Program-made: the position numbers and the translations under genes
The notes under the pieces: model-generated
What the model was told of the DNA's origin: nothing
Databases searched by the model: none
What the model saw: only the letters and a program-made list of their open reading frames with translations
Source: Bog-532 sp963805255
GTDB taxonomy: Bacteria; Actinomycetota; Actinomycetes; Streptosporangiales; Streptosporangiaceae
NCBI GenBank assembly: GCA_963805255.1
Contig: CAWDTK010000004.1
Coordinates: 124,001-188,000 of the forward strand
DNA length: 64,000 bases
Direction of reading: 5' to 3'
Shown: positions 32,600-40,523 of the stretch, piece after piece
Position numbering within the stretch: the stretch's first letter is position 1
Layout: the number at the start of each line of letters is the position of its first letter

Positions 32600-34330
32600 A
32601 TGGGCGAGGCCGAGCTTCGTGACGCTGCCCGGCTGGCGCGGGACTGTGTCGTCATGGTCCGGGCGGTCGCGCTGGGCCGATGGGTCGGCGATACCGGGCC
32701 GCGCCCTGTCACCCCGCGGCGGGTGCTCCGCAGGCCCGACTTGCCAGCCGCCGCGGGGGTGATCGGTGTCTCGCTGCCCGCGCGGGCGCGTACCGCGGCT
32801 GACATCGCGGCGCTTCACCGTCCGTGGTGCCTCGCGCTGGCCGCGGGGCTGCTGCGGGTCGATGACGGGACGGTGAGCGCGGGCCCGGCGCTTGCCTGCT
32901 GGCCGCCCGCGGACGCCGGGGTCCTGTCCGCTTGGCTTGCCGGGCTGAGTGCCTGTTCCGCCGCCGAGGCTGGTCACGATCCGGACCAGCATGAAGAGGC
33001 CGCCAACGATGTGCTCGCGTTGCTCGGCGTGCTCCAGGATGAGCAGGTGCCGACTGGCCATGCGCTTGTGCATGCGGTGCGGGCCGAAGCGCAGGACCTG
33101 TACGACGAGTTCGGCGTGGACGCGTCGTACGGCTGGATGGCGGACGAGGGGTCGATGATCAGGGCCGCCGCAAGGCTGGCGTCGTTCGGCGCGGTCAGCG
33201 GCGACGACGTGCTGGCCGGCGGGTGCGCGGTCACCCCGCTGGGCCGGTGGGCGGCGGAGCGGCTGCGCGCCGCGCTGGCCGGCCCTGGGGAGGATCTCAC
33301 CGCCGTGGAACTGATCGGCTACCTGGCGGAGTGCGGTGAGGACGACCGGGATGAGCGGGCGTGGGACTGGCTGGACGCCCAGCCTGACCCGGTGGACGCC
33401 GCGCGGCGGCTACTTCAGGCTGGCGCGTCGATGGAGCCCCGGCTGCGCTGGATCGCCGCTGACGTGGTCGAACTGCTGGGTAAGGATGCCCTGCCCGCGT
33501 GGCGGGAGATGACGGGGGTGCCCGGCATCGGGCCGCACGCGAAGTATGCGCTGTACCAGATGGACGCCGGGCCGGAGCCAGGCGACGCCGAGTGGCTGTG
33601 GCTCGCGGTGGAGTCCGCCGCGCTAGCGCTCGCGGAGAAAGGGCCGGACGAAGCGGTCAGCGTACTGTGCGACGTCCTTCCCGGGGAGCAGCTGGCGGCG
33701 GATGACCTGGACCACTGCCTGGCCGTGGTGCGCATCAGCGACCACCCGTCGGCTGGACCGCTCGTGCAGCAGGTAGCTGATCACGTCGCCTCGGCCGGGT
33801 CCGCGGCGCTCAGCGTGCACCAGTGCCTGCAACTGAAGGTCACGCTCGCGCGCTGGCGGCCGCCGATCTGGCGGACCGTGCTGCTGCCTGCCACTGCGAG
33901 CTTGTCCGCGCTGCACCGGGTGATCCAGGTCGTGTACGGATGGGACGGCGACCACCTCCACACGTTCCGGGTGCGGCGCGCAACGTACAGCGACCCGTCC
34001 TTCGAGCTGGAAGGGACCGGCGACGAGTACGGCGTGCGGGTGCGGGACGCGCTCGCCGCCGGGGGCGGGAAGATCGTCTACGAGTACGACTTCGGCGCGG
34101 GCTGGGCGCACGAGATCGCCCTGCAGAAGAAGTTGCCGCGGGACCCCGCTTCGGTCTACCCCGTATGCACGAACTTCAGCGGCGACTCGCCGGCCGAGTA
34201 CCCGGAAGAAGAACCCTGGTACTCCGGCGACGCCGATGACGACGGCCAAGCGGAGCCCGGTCCGGCGAAACCCGAACCGTTCGACCTGGCGGCGGTGAAC
34301 CGCAAGCTCGCCGCCCTGGGCGGCCGTTGA
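32600..34330 (+). CDS. Plasmid pRiA4b ORF-3 family protein
   Basis: A 576-residue protein. The C-terminal part (about 425-560) is the pRiA4b ORF-3 domain: LQLKVTLARWRPPIWRTVLL, L-H-R-V-I-Q-V-V-Y-G-W-D-G-D-H-L-H-T-F and Y-E-Y-D-F-G-A-G-W-A-H. The long N-terminal part is helical without a known fold. The function is unknown; these genes often lie with SEC-C proteins, as here. GGAGG ends one base before the ATG at 32600. The downstream SEC-C gene begins within 17 bp of the stop, indicating an operon. Confidence 0.88.
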   Translation: MGEAELRDAARLARDCVVMVRAVALGRWVGDTGPRPVTPRRVLRRPDLPAAAGVIGVSLPARARTAADIAALHRPWCLALAAGLLRVDDGTVSAGPALACWPPADAGVLSAWLAGLSACSAAEAGHDPDQHEEAANDVLALLGVLQDEQVPTGHALVHAVRAEAQDLYDEFGVDASYGWMADEGSMIRAAARLASFGAVSGDDVLAGGCAVTPLGRWAAERLRAALAGPGEDLTAVELIGYLAECGEDDRDERAWDWLDAQPDPVDAARRLLQAGASMEPRLRWIAADVVELLGKDALPAWREMTGVPGIGPHAKYALYQMDAGPEPGDAEWLWLAVESAALALAEKGPDEAVSVLCDVLPGEQLAADDLDHCLAVVRISDHPSAGPLVQQVADHVASAGSAALSVHQCLQLKVTLARWRPPIWRTVLLPATASLSALHRVIQVVYGWDGDHLHTFRVRRATYSDPSFELEGTGDEYGVRVRDALAAGGGKIVYEYDFGAGWAHEIALQKKLPRDPASVYPVCTNFSGDSPAEYPEEEPWYSGDADDDGQAEPGPAKPEPFDLAAVNRKLAALGGR

Positions 34331-34347
34331 GGGAGCCGGGTATTCAC

Positions 34348-35445
34348 ATGCGCGATCAGCTGAGAATGTCGTGGGTGACCCTCGACCGTTTCTGTCAAGA
34401 GGAGGCGGCGAAGGACGAGCCGCTGCGCCGCAAACTGGAGGCTGACAACAGGCCGTTGCGGTCGGGTGCGGCGAAGCTGACCGACGGCGAACTGCTGGAC
34501 AAGCTCCGCAGCATGGGTTTCGAGCTGGACCGCAGCGGTGTCGGGAACCTCTGCGCGGGCGCACTGTCCGCCGAGGAGGTGGCACGCCCGCTCCAGCGCG
34601 ACTGGGAAGCCCGCAATCCCGGTGCCGGCTTCCATGTGGACTGGATCTGGATTTGCCTGCTCGCGCTGTGGGAGCGCTGGTGGCCGGACAAGGTCTGCCT
34701 GGAGTTGCTGGACGACAAGATTCAGGCAGGCTACGACCGCCAAGAGCAGCGTGATCTGGCCGCGTGCGCCGCAACCTGGCTGGACGCCTGGGCCGATGTG
34801 CTGCGTTTGTGCGACGCGACCGGAATCGGCTCCATCGATGAGTTCGACGACCGCTTCCCGCTCACCCAGTCGCTGTACAACTGGCTCAGCGACGTCGAAA
34901 TGGAGCTGTGGAACGCGGGAATCAACAGCCGGGAATTCCTGACGGCGCGAATCGGACTCTGCTCTGAAGTGCTCCGCAGGTTCCCCGGCGAGGAGCAGTG
35001 GCGGATCGAGAACCTCCGGCGGGCACTGGCCGAGACGTACTTCGAGATCGGCGAGCACTGCACGGCCGATGAGCTCTTCGAATCATGGCTGACCGCCGAT
35101 CCGCGCTGGGGCTGGGGCTGGATCGGCTGGGCCGACTGTTACCGCGGCTCGGTCAAGGCCGATCCGGACGATCCTCACCGGGCAGGTGAACTGCTGCTCC
35201 GCGGCTACTCGATCCATGGCGTCCGCGACCGGGCCGGCATAGCGGACAGGCTCGCGTTCTTGTGCGAGGACACCGGCAGGTCAGGCGAGGCCCGCGAGTG
35301 GAAGCGGCAGGCCGTGCTGCTCCGGGAACCCGCAGCAGCACGGCCCGGCAGCGGCCGCAAGGTCGGGCGTAACGAACCGTGTCCTTGTGGCAGCGGCAGG
35401 AAGCACAAGAAGTGCTGCGGTTCACCGGCAGCCCTCCGCGGGTAA
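34348..35445 (+). CDS. SEC-C zinc-motif protein
   Basis: A 365-residue protein ending in a SEC-C metal-binding motif: G-R-N-E-P-C-P-C-G-S-G-R-K-H-K-K-C-C-G, with CxC-x8-CC zinc ligands. The rest is alpha-helical and TPR-like (ENLRRALAETYFEIGEHCTA, W-G-W-I-G-W-A-D-C-Y). SEC-C motifs are found in SecA and in many proteins of unknown role. The start is uncertain: ATG at 34348, or a TTG at 34327 that overlaps the preceding stop. It is cotranscribed with the pRiA4b ORF-3 gene. Confidence 0.82.
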   Translation: MRDQLRMSWVTLDRFCQEEAAKDEPLRRKLEADNRPLRSGAAKLTDGELLDKLRSMGFELDRSGVGNLCAGALSAEEVARPLQRDWEARNPGAGFHVDWIWICLLALWERWWPDKVCLELLDDKIQAGYDRQEQRDLAACAATWLDAWADVLRLCDATGIGSIDEFDDRFPLTQSLYNWLSDVEMELWNAGINSREFLTARIGLCSEVLRRFPGEEQWRIENLRRALAETYFEIGEHCTADELFESWLTADPRWGWGWIGWADCYRGSVKADPDDPHRAGELLLRGYSIHGVRDRAGIADRLAFLCEDTGRSGEAREWKRQAVLLREPAAARPGSGRKVGRNEPCPCGSGRKHKKCCGSPAALRG

Positions 35446-35589
35446 TCGTGCGCGTCGCCACGGCTGGGTTCCTAGCCAGCGGTATGTGTTGTTCCTGGGG
35501 GCATCTGGGCGGCGGGCAGGACCGCCGTATCGTCGGGCGCAGGCGTGACCGGCGGCTGCCGCCGCCGTTCCTGGGTGGGGCGGTTCCGT

Positions 35590-35859
35590 GAGCTGGCGGT
35601 GAGGCTGGCGCCGGATGTGGTGTTCGGCACCGAGGTTGAGGTGGCCATGGTCGGTGACATTGCGGGGGCGGAGATGGTGGTGAAGCTCGGCCCGGATGAT
35701 GCTCGGATCGGCGGCCGGGTGTATCCGGCGGTTGCGGCTGTGCCGGTCGATTCGACTGGTACGGGTGACGCGTTCGCGGTCGGCTACCTGGTCGGTGGGG
35801 TGGATCTGGCGCTGCGGGTCGCCGCGCGGGCCGTGTCGAGGATGGGAGCGATGCCTTGA
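35590..35859 (+). pseudogene. PfkB-family (PsuK-like) sugar kinase C-terminal remnant
   Basis: About 90 residues match the C-terminal third of PfkB kinases: L-A-P-D-V-V-F-G-T-E-V-E, M-V-V-K-L-G-P-D-D-A, and the anion-hole/catalytic D-S-T-G-T-G-D-A-F with V-G-Y-L-V-G-G-V-D-L-A-L-R. The substrate-binding N-terminal 200 residues are missing, so a full kinase cannot be made. The TGA overlaps the TTG start of psuG, the arrangement of a psuK-psuG pair (pseudouridine kinase and glycosidase). Confidence 0.7.
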
Positions 35860-36782
35860 CCCGGCCAACGCAGCGGGCACAGTGGACGCGGGTGACCGAG
35901 GAGGTAGCCGCGGCGCTGGCGCAGCGCCAGCCGGTCGTGGCGCTGGAGACGACCCTGGTGTCGCACGGGTTCTCCGAGGGCCGGGGGCTGGCTGCGGCCG
36001 TGGAGTCCGAGCGCCGGGTCCGCGAGGCGGGCGCGACGCCCGCCACGGTGGGCATCTTGGACGGCGGCATCCACGTTGGCCTGACCAAGGCCGAGCTGGA
36101 GCGGTTCGCCGGGGCGGGCACGTCGGCCCGCAAGGTGGGCGCGCGCGACCTCGCCGCCTGCCTGGCGCAGGGGGCGCTCGGCGCGACCACGGTCGGCGGG
36201 ACGCTCGCCGTCTGCCGCCAGCTCGGCATCCGGTTCATGGGTACCGGCGGGATCGGCGGCGTGCACCGCGGCTTCGCCGAGAGCCTGGACATCTCCGGTG
36301 ACCTGCTGCAGATTGCGCGGACCCCGGCGGTGGTCGTCGCCTCGGGCCCCAAGTCGCTGCTGGACGTGGGCGCGACCGCCGAACTGCTCGAGACGCTCGC
36401 CGTCCCTGTCCTGGGCTGGCGCACCGGGACCCTGCCCCGGTTCTACACCGCCGAGGGCGGCCCGGCGGTGTCCGCCGTGGTCAGCGATTCCCCGGAGGTG
36501 GCGCGAATCTGCGTGGTGCACTGGCAGTTCGACGGGGCGGGGGGCATTCTGCTGGCCCGGCCCCCGGCCGGCGGGATCGACATCGATCCGCTGATCGACG
36601 AGGCCGTGTCGCAGGTGCGGGGCCAGAACCTGGCCGGGCAAGCGGTCACCCCCGCGGTGCTGTCCCTGGTGCACGAGCTCAGCGGCGGCCGCAGCGTCGA
36701 GGTGAACCGTCAGCTCATCGCAGACAACGCCGCCCTCGCCGCCGAAACCGCCGTCGCCTACGCCCAACTCCGGACCGCGTAG
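35856..36782 (+). CDS. psuG: Pseudouridine-5'-phosphate glycosidase
   Basis: A 308-residue PsuG that reversibly splits pseudouridine 5'-phosphate into uracil and ribose 5-phosphate. Motifs: V-A-L-E-T-T-L-V-S-H-G-F, T-V-G-I-L-D-G-G, K-V-G-A-R-D-L (catalytic Lys region), G-A-T-T-V-G-G-T-L, F-M-G-T-G-G-I-G-G-V-H-R-G. The TTG start overlaps the stop of the kinase remnant (TTGA), a coupling left from the intact operon. With PsuK lost, the enzyme needs phosphorylated substrate from elsewhere. Confidence 0.93.
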   Translation: MTRPTQRAQWTRVTEEVAAALAQRQPVVALETTLVSHGFSEGRGLAAAVESERRVREAGATPATVGILDGGIHVGLTKAELERFAGAGTSARKVGARDLAACLAQGALGATTVGGTLAVCRQLGIRFMGTGGIGGVHRGFAESLDISGDLLQIARTPAVVVASGPKSLLDVGATAELLETLAVPVLGWRTGTLPRFYTAEGGPAVSAVVSDSPEVARICVVHWQFDGAGGILLARPPAGGIDIDPLIDEAVSQVRGQNLAGQAVTPAVLSLVHELSGGRSVEVNRQLIADNAALAAETAVAYAQLRTA

Positions 36783-37092
36783 CCCCCGCGCCCCGCGGCC
36801 CGCCCGTGCCGGGGCCCGCTCACTCCATGGTCGGCGTTGGTTTTCCGCAGTATGGGGAGACAACAGAATCCCTACCCAGTCTCGACCGGCCGCCGGCTGG
36901 TCATTGAGTGGACGGCCTAGCTCCGGTCACGACGCTAGTGCGGCCAGCCGACCGGCCACGTAGGTCGCACAGAGGAGGCATTGAGGAAGACGGATCAGCG
37001 ACGGCCGGGAGCGAACCTCGAACTCCTCCCCGGGCTGCGCTCGCCAGGCACGGAAACTAGCGGCGATAAAGGGGCGGCGGCTCGCCGACCGG
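36783..37092. other. 310 bp intergenic region, no gene seen
   Basis: This lies between the 3' ends of psuG (plus) and the AmaP gene (minus). A minus-strand open frame with L-P-Q-C-L-L-C-A-T-Y-V-A-G-R-L lacks a start of its own and has no recognised family. No clear terminator hairpin was found. Confidence 0.4.
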
Positions 37093-37656
37093 TCACGCGG
37101 GTCGGCGGCTGACGTCAAGGTGGAGGTGGGCCGGCAGGTCAGTTTTTCCGAGTGCCTGCCGAGCATGGGCGAGGGCTTCGGTTTCAATGCGGCGGTGCAG
37201 TGCGTGCAGGTCGGCCGAATGGCTGGCGGTGACGGCGATGACGATTTCCGGGGCGCTGGCGTCACCGATGATCCGGCCCCGGGCGGTATCGACTCCGTGG
37301 TAGCGCCCGACTTCCCGGGTGAGGGCGCCGGTGAGGGCGGCGGACTGCAGGATGGTGGTGCCTTCATGGGTACGGACAGGGATGGGAATGTCGCCGGCCC
37401 GGTCGGTGGAGATCAGCAGGGCGACAATCCAGCGCAGCGCGGCGAGGGCGATCAGCAGGCAGACGCCGGCGGCGGCGGGCCATACCCAGGCTCCGTGGTG
37501 GCCGATGTAGGTGCTGACGCGGTTGGCGAACAGGGCGCGCTTGGCGAAGGTGGCGCCAAAGACGCCGGTCGAGGCGGTCATGCCGGCGGCGCCGGCGATC
37601 AGAACCAGCAAGCCGAACAGGGCCAGGGCGAAGCGGTTGGTGCGGTCGGTGTGCAT
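37093..37656 (-). CDS. amaP: AmaP-like alkaline shock response membrane anchor
   Basis: A 187-residue protein with two membrane spans (FALALFGLLVLIAGAAGMT about 8-27; WVWPAAAGVCLLIALAALRW about 57-80) and a cytoplasmic C-terminal domain. AmaP anchors Asp23 at the membrane in firmicutes; this position and layout at the end of an Asp23 operon match. Its ATG overlaps the stop of the DUF6286 gene (TGATG). It is the last gene of the minus-strand operon. The symbol is by family, not by proven function. Confidence 0.82.
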   Translation of the reverse strand: MHTDRTNRFALALFGLLVLIAGAAGMTASTGVFGATFAKRALFANRVSTYIGHHGAWVWPAAAGVCLLIALAALRWIVALLISTDRAGDIPIPVRTHEGTTILQSAALTGALTREVGRYHGVDTARGRIIGDASAPEIVIAVTASHSADLHALHRRIETEALAHARQALGKTDLPAHLHLDVSRRPA

Positions 37657-38192
37657 CAGTGGCTCCGTGAGGTGACGCGCACCGTGAGGCGCGGCGGGTG
37701 GCGCAAATCCAGCCCGTCCAACCGGCCGTGCAGTGCCTGCGTGACTGGCTCCTTGAGCGCGTCGGCGGCGGCCCGTCCCCGGGCCGCCGCGACCGCGGTC
37801 ACGCGGGCGCGCCGACGGCGGACTTTGACGGCGGCGCTGGAGATGCCGTCAACCCCGGTCGCCGCCGCTTGCAACGTCCCGGCCAGGCCGCCACGGGTTA
37901 CGGCCGCGTCGGTGGCTTCGTCGCCGGAACGCAGCGGCAGCCGGGTGACGCGGCGGGGCTTGAGCTCCAGTGCGAGGATCAGCGCGCCGACCACGACCAG
38001 AATGGCCGACCAGACCCGGACCACCAGCTGGTCCCAGCGAGTTTTTCCGGCCCAGTGGTACCAGGTAGTCCAGTGCAGCACCAGCGGGCCGCTCTTGATG
38101 TGGAAGGCGATGACCTCGATGATGACGATGACGGCGGCCACGGCCAGGGCCGCGGCGAGGATGAAGGCGAGGGGGCGGTTGAGCAGGCGCAT
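37656..38192 (-). CDS. DUF6286 membrane protein
   Basis: A 178-residue protein with two N-terminal spans (residues about 8-30 and 58-78: FILAAALAVAAVIVIIEVIA and AILVVVGALILALEL) and a basic soluble tail rich in Arg and Ala ending D-L-R-H-P-P-R-L-T-V-R-V. This is DUF6286, found only in actinobacterial Asp23 operons. The role is probably structural, next to AmaP. ACGGAGGAACCGCGA precedes the ATG at 38192, 14 bp after the preceding Asp23 stop. Confidence 0.82.
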   Translation of the reverse strand: MRLLNRPLAFILAAALAVAAVIVIIEVIAFHIKSGPLVLHWTTWYHWAGKTRWDQLVVRVWSAILVVVGALILALELKPRRVTRLPLRSGDEATDAAVTRGGLAGTLQAAATGVDGISSAAVKVRRRRARVTAVAAARGRAAADALKEPVTQALHGRLDGLDLRHPPRLTVRVTSRSH

Positions 38193-38206
38193 TCGCGGTT
38201 CCTCCG

Positions 38207-38629
38207 TTACCTGACCCGGGGCGGCGGGGTGATGTCGGTGGCCAGATCGGCGACGACGATGTGGACTTCGTCGACGTCCAGCCCGGTAAGCTCCCGGACC
38301 CGGTCGTGGACGTGACGGCGGACCTGCCCAGTGACTTCGGGAACGGATGCGGGCCAGCGGACACTGATTTCCAGGTTGACGAAGGCTTTGGAGCCATCCA
38401 CTTCGACGGCTGTTTTCGGCAGCGCTTCCAGGTCGGTGCTGCGCACGCCCAGGCGCCCTGCGCCCGGGACCGCGCGGCCCAGCATGCGTGCCGTCGCCGC
38501 TCCGGCGTCCGGGTTTTCGGCGGCGGCCATGGCGGCGATCTTGGAGACGACCCCATCCGCGATGCTGATCGTTCCCAGCTCGTTACGGCCCGCCGGGACG
38601 GCCGTTTCGAAGCCGGCGGGGGTGCTCAT
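38207..38629 (-). CDS. Asp23/Gls24 family envelope stress protein (third copy)
   Basis: A 140-residue Asp23/Gls24 domain: G-T-I-S-I-A-D-G-V-V-S-K-I-A-A-M, V-E-V-D-G-S-K-A-F-V-N-L-E-I-S-V-R-W, then V-R-R-H-V-H-D-R-V-R-E-L-T-G-L-D-V-D-E-V-H-I-V-V. These proteins form membrane-associated polymers that respond to cell-wall stress. The ATG at 38629 overlaps the frame-corrected stop of the DUF2273 gene (ATGA), which favours it over the ATG at 38656 used by the longer frame. Confidence 0.85.
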   Translation of the reverse strand: MSTPAGFETAVPAGRNELGTISIADGVVSKIAAMAAAENPDAGAATARMLGRAVPGAGRLGVRSTDLEALPKTAVEVDGSKAFVNLEISVRWPASVPEVTGQVRRHVHDRVRELTGLDVDEVHIVVADLATDITPPPRVR

Positions 38630-38807
38630 CTGCGGCTGCGGCTGCGCGACAGCCATCCCTGCACGTCCATGTCACCGTTGAGGATCCTGGCGGCGCCGTA
38701 ACCGATGCGCCGAACAGGGCCACGATCAGCATGTCACCGAAGTTGCCGAACACCAGGGCCAGGCCCAGGATCAGACCGGTCACCGTGGCAAGCGCGGTAC
38801 GGTTCAT
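38626..38807 (-). pseudogene. DUF2273 small membrane protein with a one-base frameshift
   Basis: The N-terminus (MNRTALATVTGLILGLALVF then G-D-M-L-I-V-A-L-F-G-A) is one long membrane helix as in DUF2273. After GA the family sequence I-G-Y-G-A-A-R-I-L-N-G-D-M-D-V-Q-G-W-L-S-R continues only after adding one base near 38700. In the corrected frame the TGA overlaps the next ATG (ATGA), as expected for a tight operon. The uncorrected frame runs 74 residues to 38583. It is either a recent mutation or an assembly indel. Confidence 0.65.
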
Positions 38808-38894
38808 TACTCACATCCAGACTGAGGCGAAGACAGGATCTTCCCGGCCGTTCAGGCCGGCGGCAGTCCCGGGGCCGCACGGGACCGGCGGGGA

Positions 38895-39242
38895 CTAACC
38901 GGCGCGCGGGGTGGCGGGCGCGCTGGCAGGATCATCAATGTCGGCGATCACCACGTCGACCGGGCGGTGCCCGGTGAGCGGGACCAGCACCGCTTTGATC
39001 AGGGCGGCCAGTTCAGGTGCCGGGACCGCCCATTGGGAGCGGATCTGCACGCGCACCCGGCCGCCGCTTACCACGACGCCCTGCACTTTGCGGCCGGGCA
39101 GGTAGGAGGCAACCTCACCGAACTGGCCGCCATCAAGCCCGGACACGCCCGCGCATCCCCGGACGGCCGCCGCGACCGCGTCGATGTCGATGCCGTCGAT
39201 GACCGCGGATCCAGGCCGGCTGCCCTCTGGTGGCAGAGTCAT
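38895..39242 (-). CDS. Asp23/Gls24-like protein (second copy, short)
   Basis: A 115-residue protein that keeps the later part of the Asp23 fold: G-R-K-V-Q-G-V-V-V-S-G-G-R-V-R-V-Q-I-R-S-Q-W, then L-A-A-L-I-K-A-V-L-V-P-L-T-G and V-D-V-V-I-A-D-I-D. The N-terminal helix differs from the full-length copies. The ATG overlaps the stop of the first Asp23 gene (ATGA), so translation is coupled. Such diverged copies are usual in actinobacterial Asp23 operons. Confidence 0.78.
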   Translation of the reverse strand: MTLPPEGSRPGSAVIDGIDIDAVAAAVRGCAGVSGLDGGQFGEVASYLPGRKVQGVVVSGGRVRVQIRSQWAVPAPELAALIKAVLVPLTGHRPVDVVIADIDDPASAPATPRAG

Positions 39243-39715
39243 GCCACCCGGGAGGGGGTGATGTCCTGGTCGTCGTCGGTGGGGAGGTAGACGTCGTCCA
39301 CGGCGATATTGACTTCGACCACGTGCAGACCGGTCATCCGCTCGACCGCCTGCTTGACGTTGCGCTGGATGCTGCGGCCCAGGTCGGCGATGGCCACGCC
39401 GTATTCGACCACGATGTCCAGGTCAATCGCGGCCTCGGTCTCGCCGACCTCGACGCCGACGCCCTGAGAGAAGCTGGCGCCTGCACTGCCGGGGATGCGC
39501 TCACGGATCGAGCCGAAGGCGCGGGCGCCGCTGGTTCCCATCGCGTGCACGCCCGCGATTTCCCGGCAAGCCTTGCCGGCGATCTTCTGCACGACGCCTT
39601 CGGCGACCGATATCTGCCCGTCGTCAGTGGCCAGCCGGTCCCGTATTGCCGGGCTGCCGGTCGCAGTGGTGGTCGCCGTGGTCCCGCTGGTTCTAGACGC
39701 TGCGGACTCGCTCAT
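39239..39715 (-). CDS. Asp23/Gls24 family envelope stress protein (first copy)
   Basis: A 158-residue Asp23/Gls24 protein that leads the operon. After a Ser/Thr/Ala-rich disordered N-terminus come Q-I-S-V-A-E-G-V-V-Q-K-I-A-G-K-A, E-I-A-G-V-H-A-M-G, E-A-A-I-D-L-D-I-V-V-E-Y-G-V, and V-K-Q-A-V-E-R-M-T-G-L-H-V-V-E-V-N-I-A-V-D-D-V. AAGGGAG lies 7 nt before the ATG. A CCGGAACCGG stretch about 23 bp upstream carries a GGAAC that could be an ECF -35 element, though its spacing to a -10 is unclear. Confidence 0.9.
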   Translation of the reverse strand: MSESAASRTSGTTATTTATGSPAIRDRLATDDGQISVAEGVVQKIAGKACREIAGVHAMGTSGARAFGSIRERIPGSAGASFSQGVGVEVGETEAAIDLDIVVEYGVAIADLGRSIQRNVKQAVERMTGLHVVEVNIAVDDVYLPTDDDQDITPSRVA

Positions 39716-39967
39716 CTGACACGCTCCCTTGAATTCCGGTTCCGGTGCGAAAAGTGGCTTGCGGTCTGGCGCGGCTGTCCCTCCGGGCCGTCACTCAGTT
39801 AGACACCGCGGCAGGCAAATCGTCGCAACATTCGCGCCGATTTTTCCGGTCGCAAGTGCTGTGACGGTTTGAGGTCATCCGGCCGGGCACCTGCTCTCAC
39901 GGCGTATTGCCTTGCGGGCTATGGCAGCTGGCACGGCACGAGAGGCACGAGTTGATGACGGGGCGGG
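39716..39967. promoter_or_regulatory. Divergent promoter region between the Asp23 operon and the ECF sigma gene
   Basis: About 250 bp separate the two divergent units. On the minus strand a GGAAC motif is at 39742-39738, and a TTGCGA and TAACTG pair lies near 39830-39800. On the plus strand several TCGCAA and CGGTC stretches are present. I cannot fix one promoter, but no other genes lie here, so both units must start in it. Confidence 0.5.
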
Positions 39968-40516
39968 ATGCAGCCGAAGCCGACGGTCGGAGACGGCTAT
40001 CTCGTTGCCCGCGCCCAGGAAGGCTACCTGGATGCCTACGAGATGCTCGTGCAGCGGCATTCCGCGATGGCCTACCGCGTTGGCCTGCGGCTTTGCGGTA
40101 ACCACCACGACGCCCAAGACATCGCCCAGGAGGCCCTGATAGCGGCGTGGCAGAACCTGGCCCGGTTCAGGGCCGACTCCTCATTCTCGACCTGGCTCTA
40201 CCAGATCGTCACCCGGCGAACCCTCAATAAAATCACGCGCGGCCGAGGCGCCGACCTCGTGGACTTCCTCGATGAGGCAGCCGACCCCATCACCGGGCCC
40301 GCGGCCCAGGCCGAGCGCAACCTCGCCGTCGACGCGGTCACCGACGCCCTCGCCGCGCTGCCGTTCGCCCAGCGCGCCGTCGTCGTCCTGTACCACTTCG
40401 AGGGACTGTCCTACGCTGAGGTCGCAGAAGTGACCCGCAGTACCGTACCAGCGGTCCGTAGCCACATGTTCCGGGCACGGCGCGCACTGGGAGCAAAGCT
40501 GGAGGAATGGAGGTGA
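39968..40516 (+). CDS. ECF RNA polymerase sigma factor
   Basis: A 182-residue ECF sigma factor. Region 2 covers about residues 20-90 (YEMLVQRHSAMAYRVGLRLC, D-A-Q-D-I-A-Q-E-A, F-R-A-D-S-S-F-S-T-W-L-Y-Q-I), and region 4 about 120-178 (A-L-P-F-A-Q-R-A-V-V-V-L-Y-H-F-E-G-L-S-Y-A-E-V-A-E, VRSHMFRARRAL). There are no extra domains. It is followed 7 bp later by a zinc-type anti-sigma/Asp23 protein and is divergent from the Asp23 operon, so it likely drives that operon and itself in response to envelope stress. Confidence 0.93.
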   Translation: MQPKPTVGDGYLVARAQEGYLDAYEMLVQRHSAMAYRVGLRLCGNHHDAQDIAQEALIAAWQNLARFRADSSFSTWLYQIVTRRTLNKITRGRGADLVDFLDEAADPITGPAAQAERNLAVDAVTDALAALPFAQRAVVVLYHFEGLSYAEVAEVTRSTVPAVRSHMFRARRALGAKLEEWR

Positions 40517-40523
40517 CCGGTCA

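Noticed and set aside
37120..38214. Plus-strand 364-codon frame across the AmaP and DUF6286 genes
   Set aside because: Gly/Asp-rich shadow antisense to two membrane-protein genes with overlapping starts and stops.
38583..38807. The DUF2273 frameshift as programmed recoding
   Set aside because: No slippery run or stimulatory structure is evident at the shift; mutation or an assembly indel is simpler.
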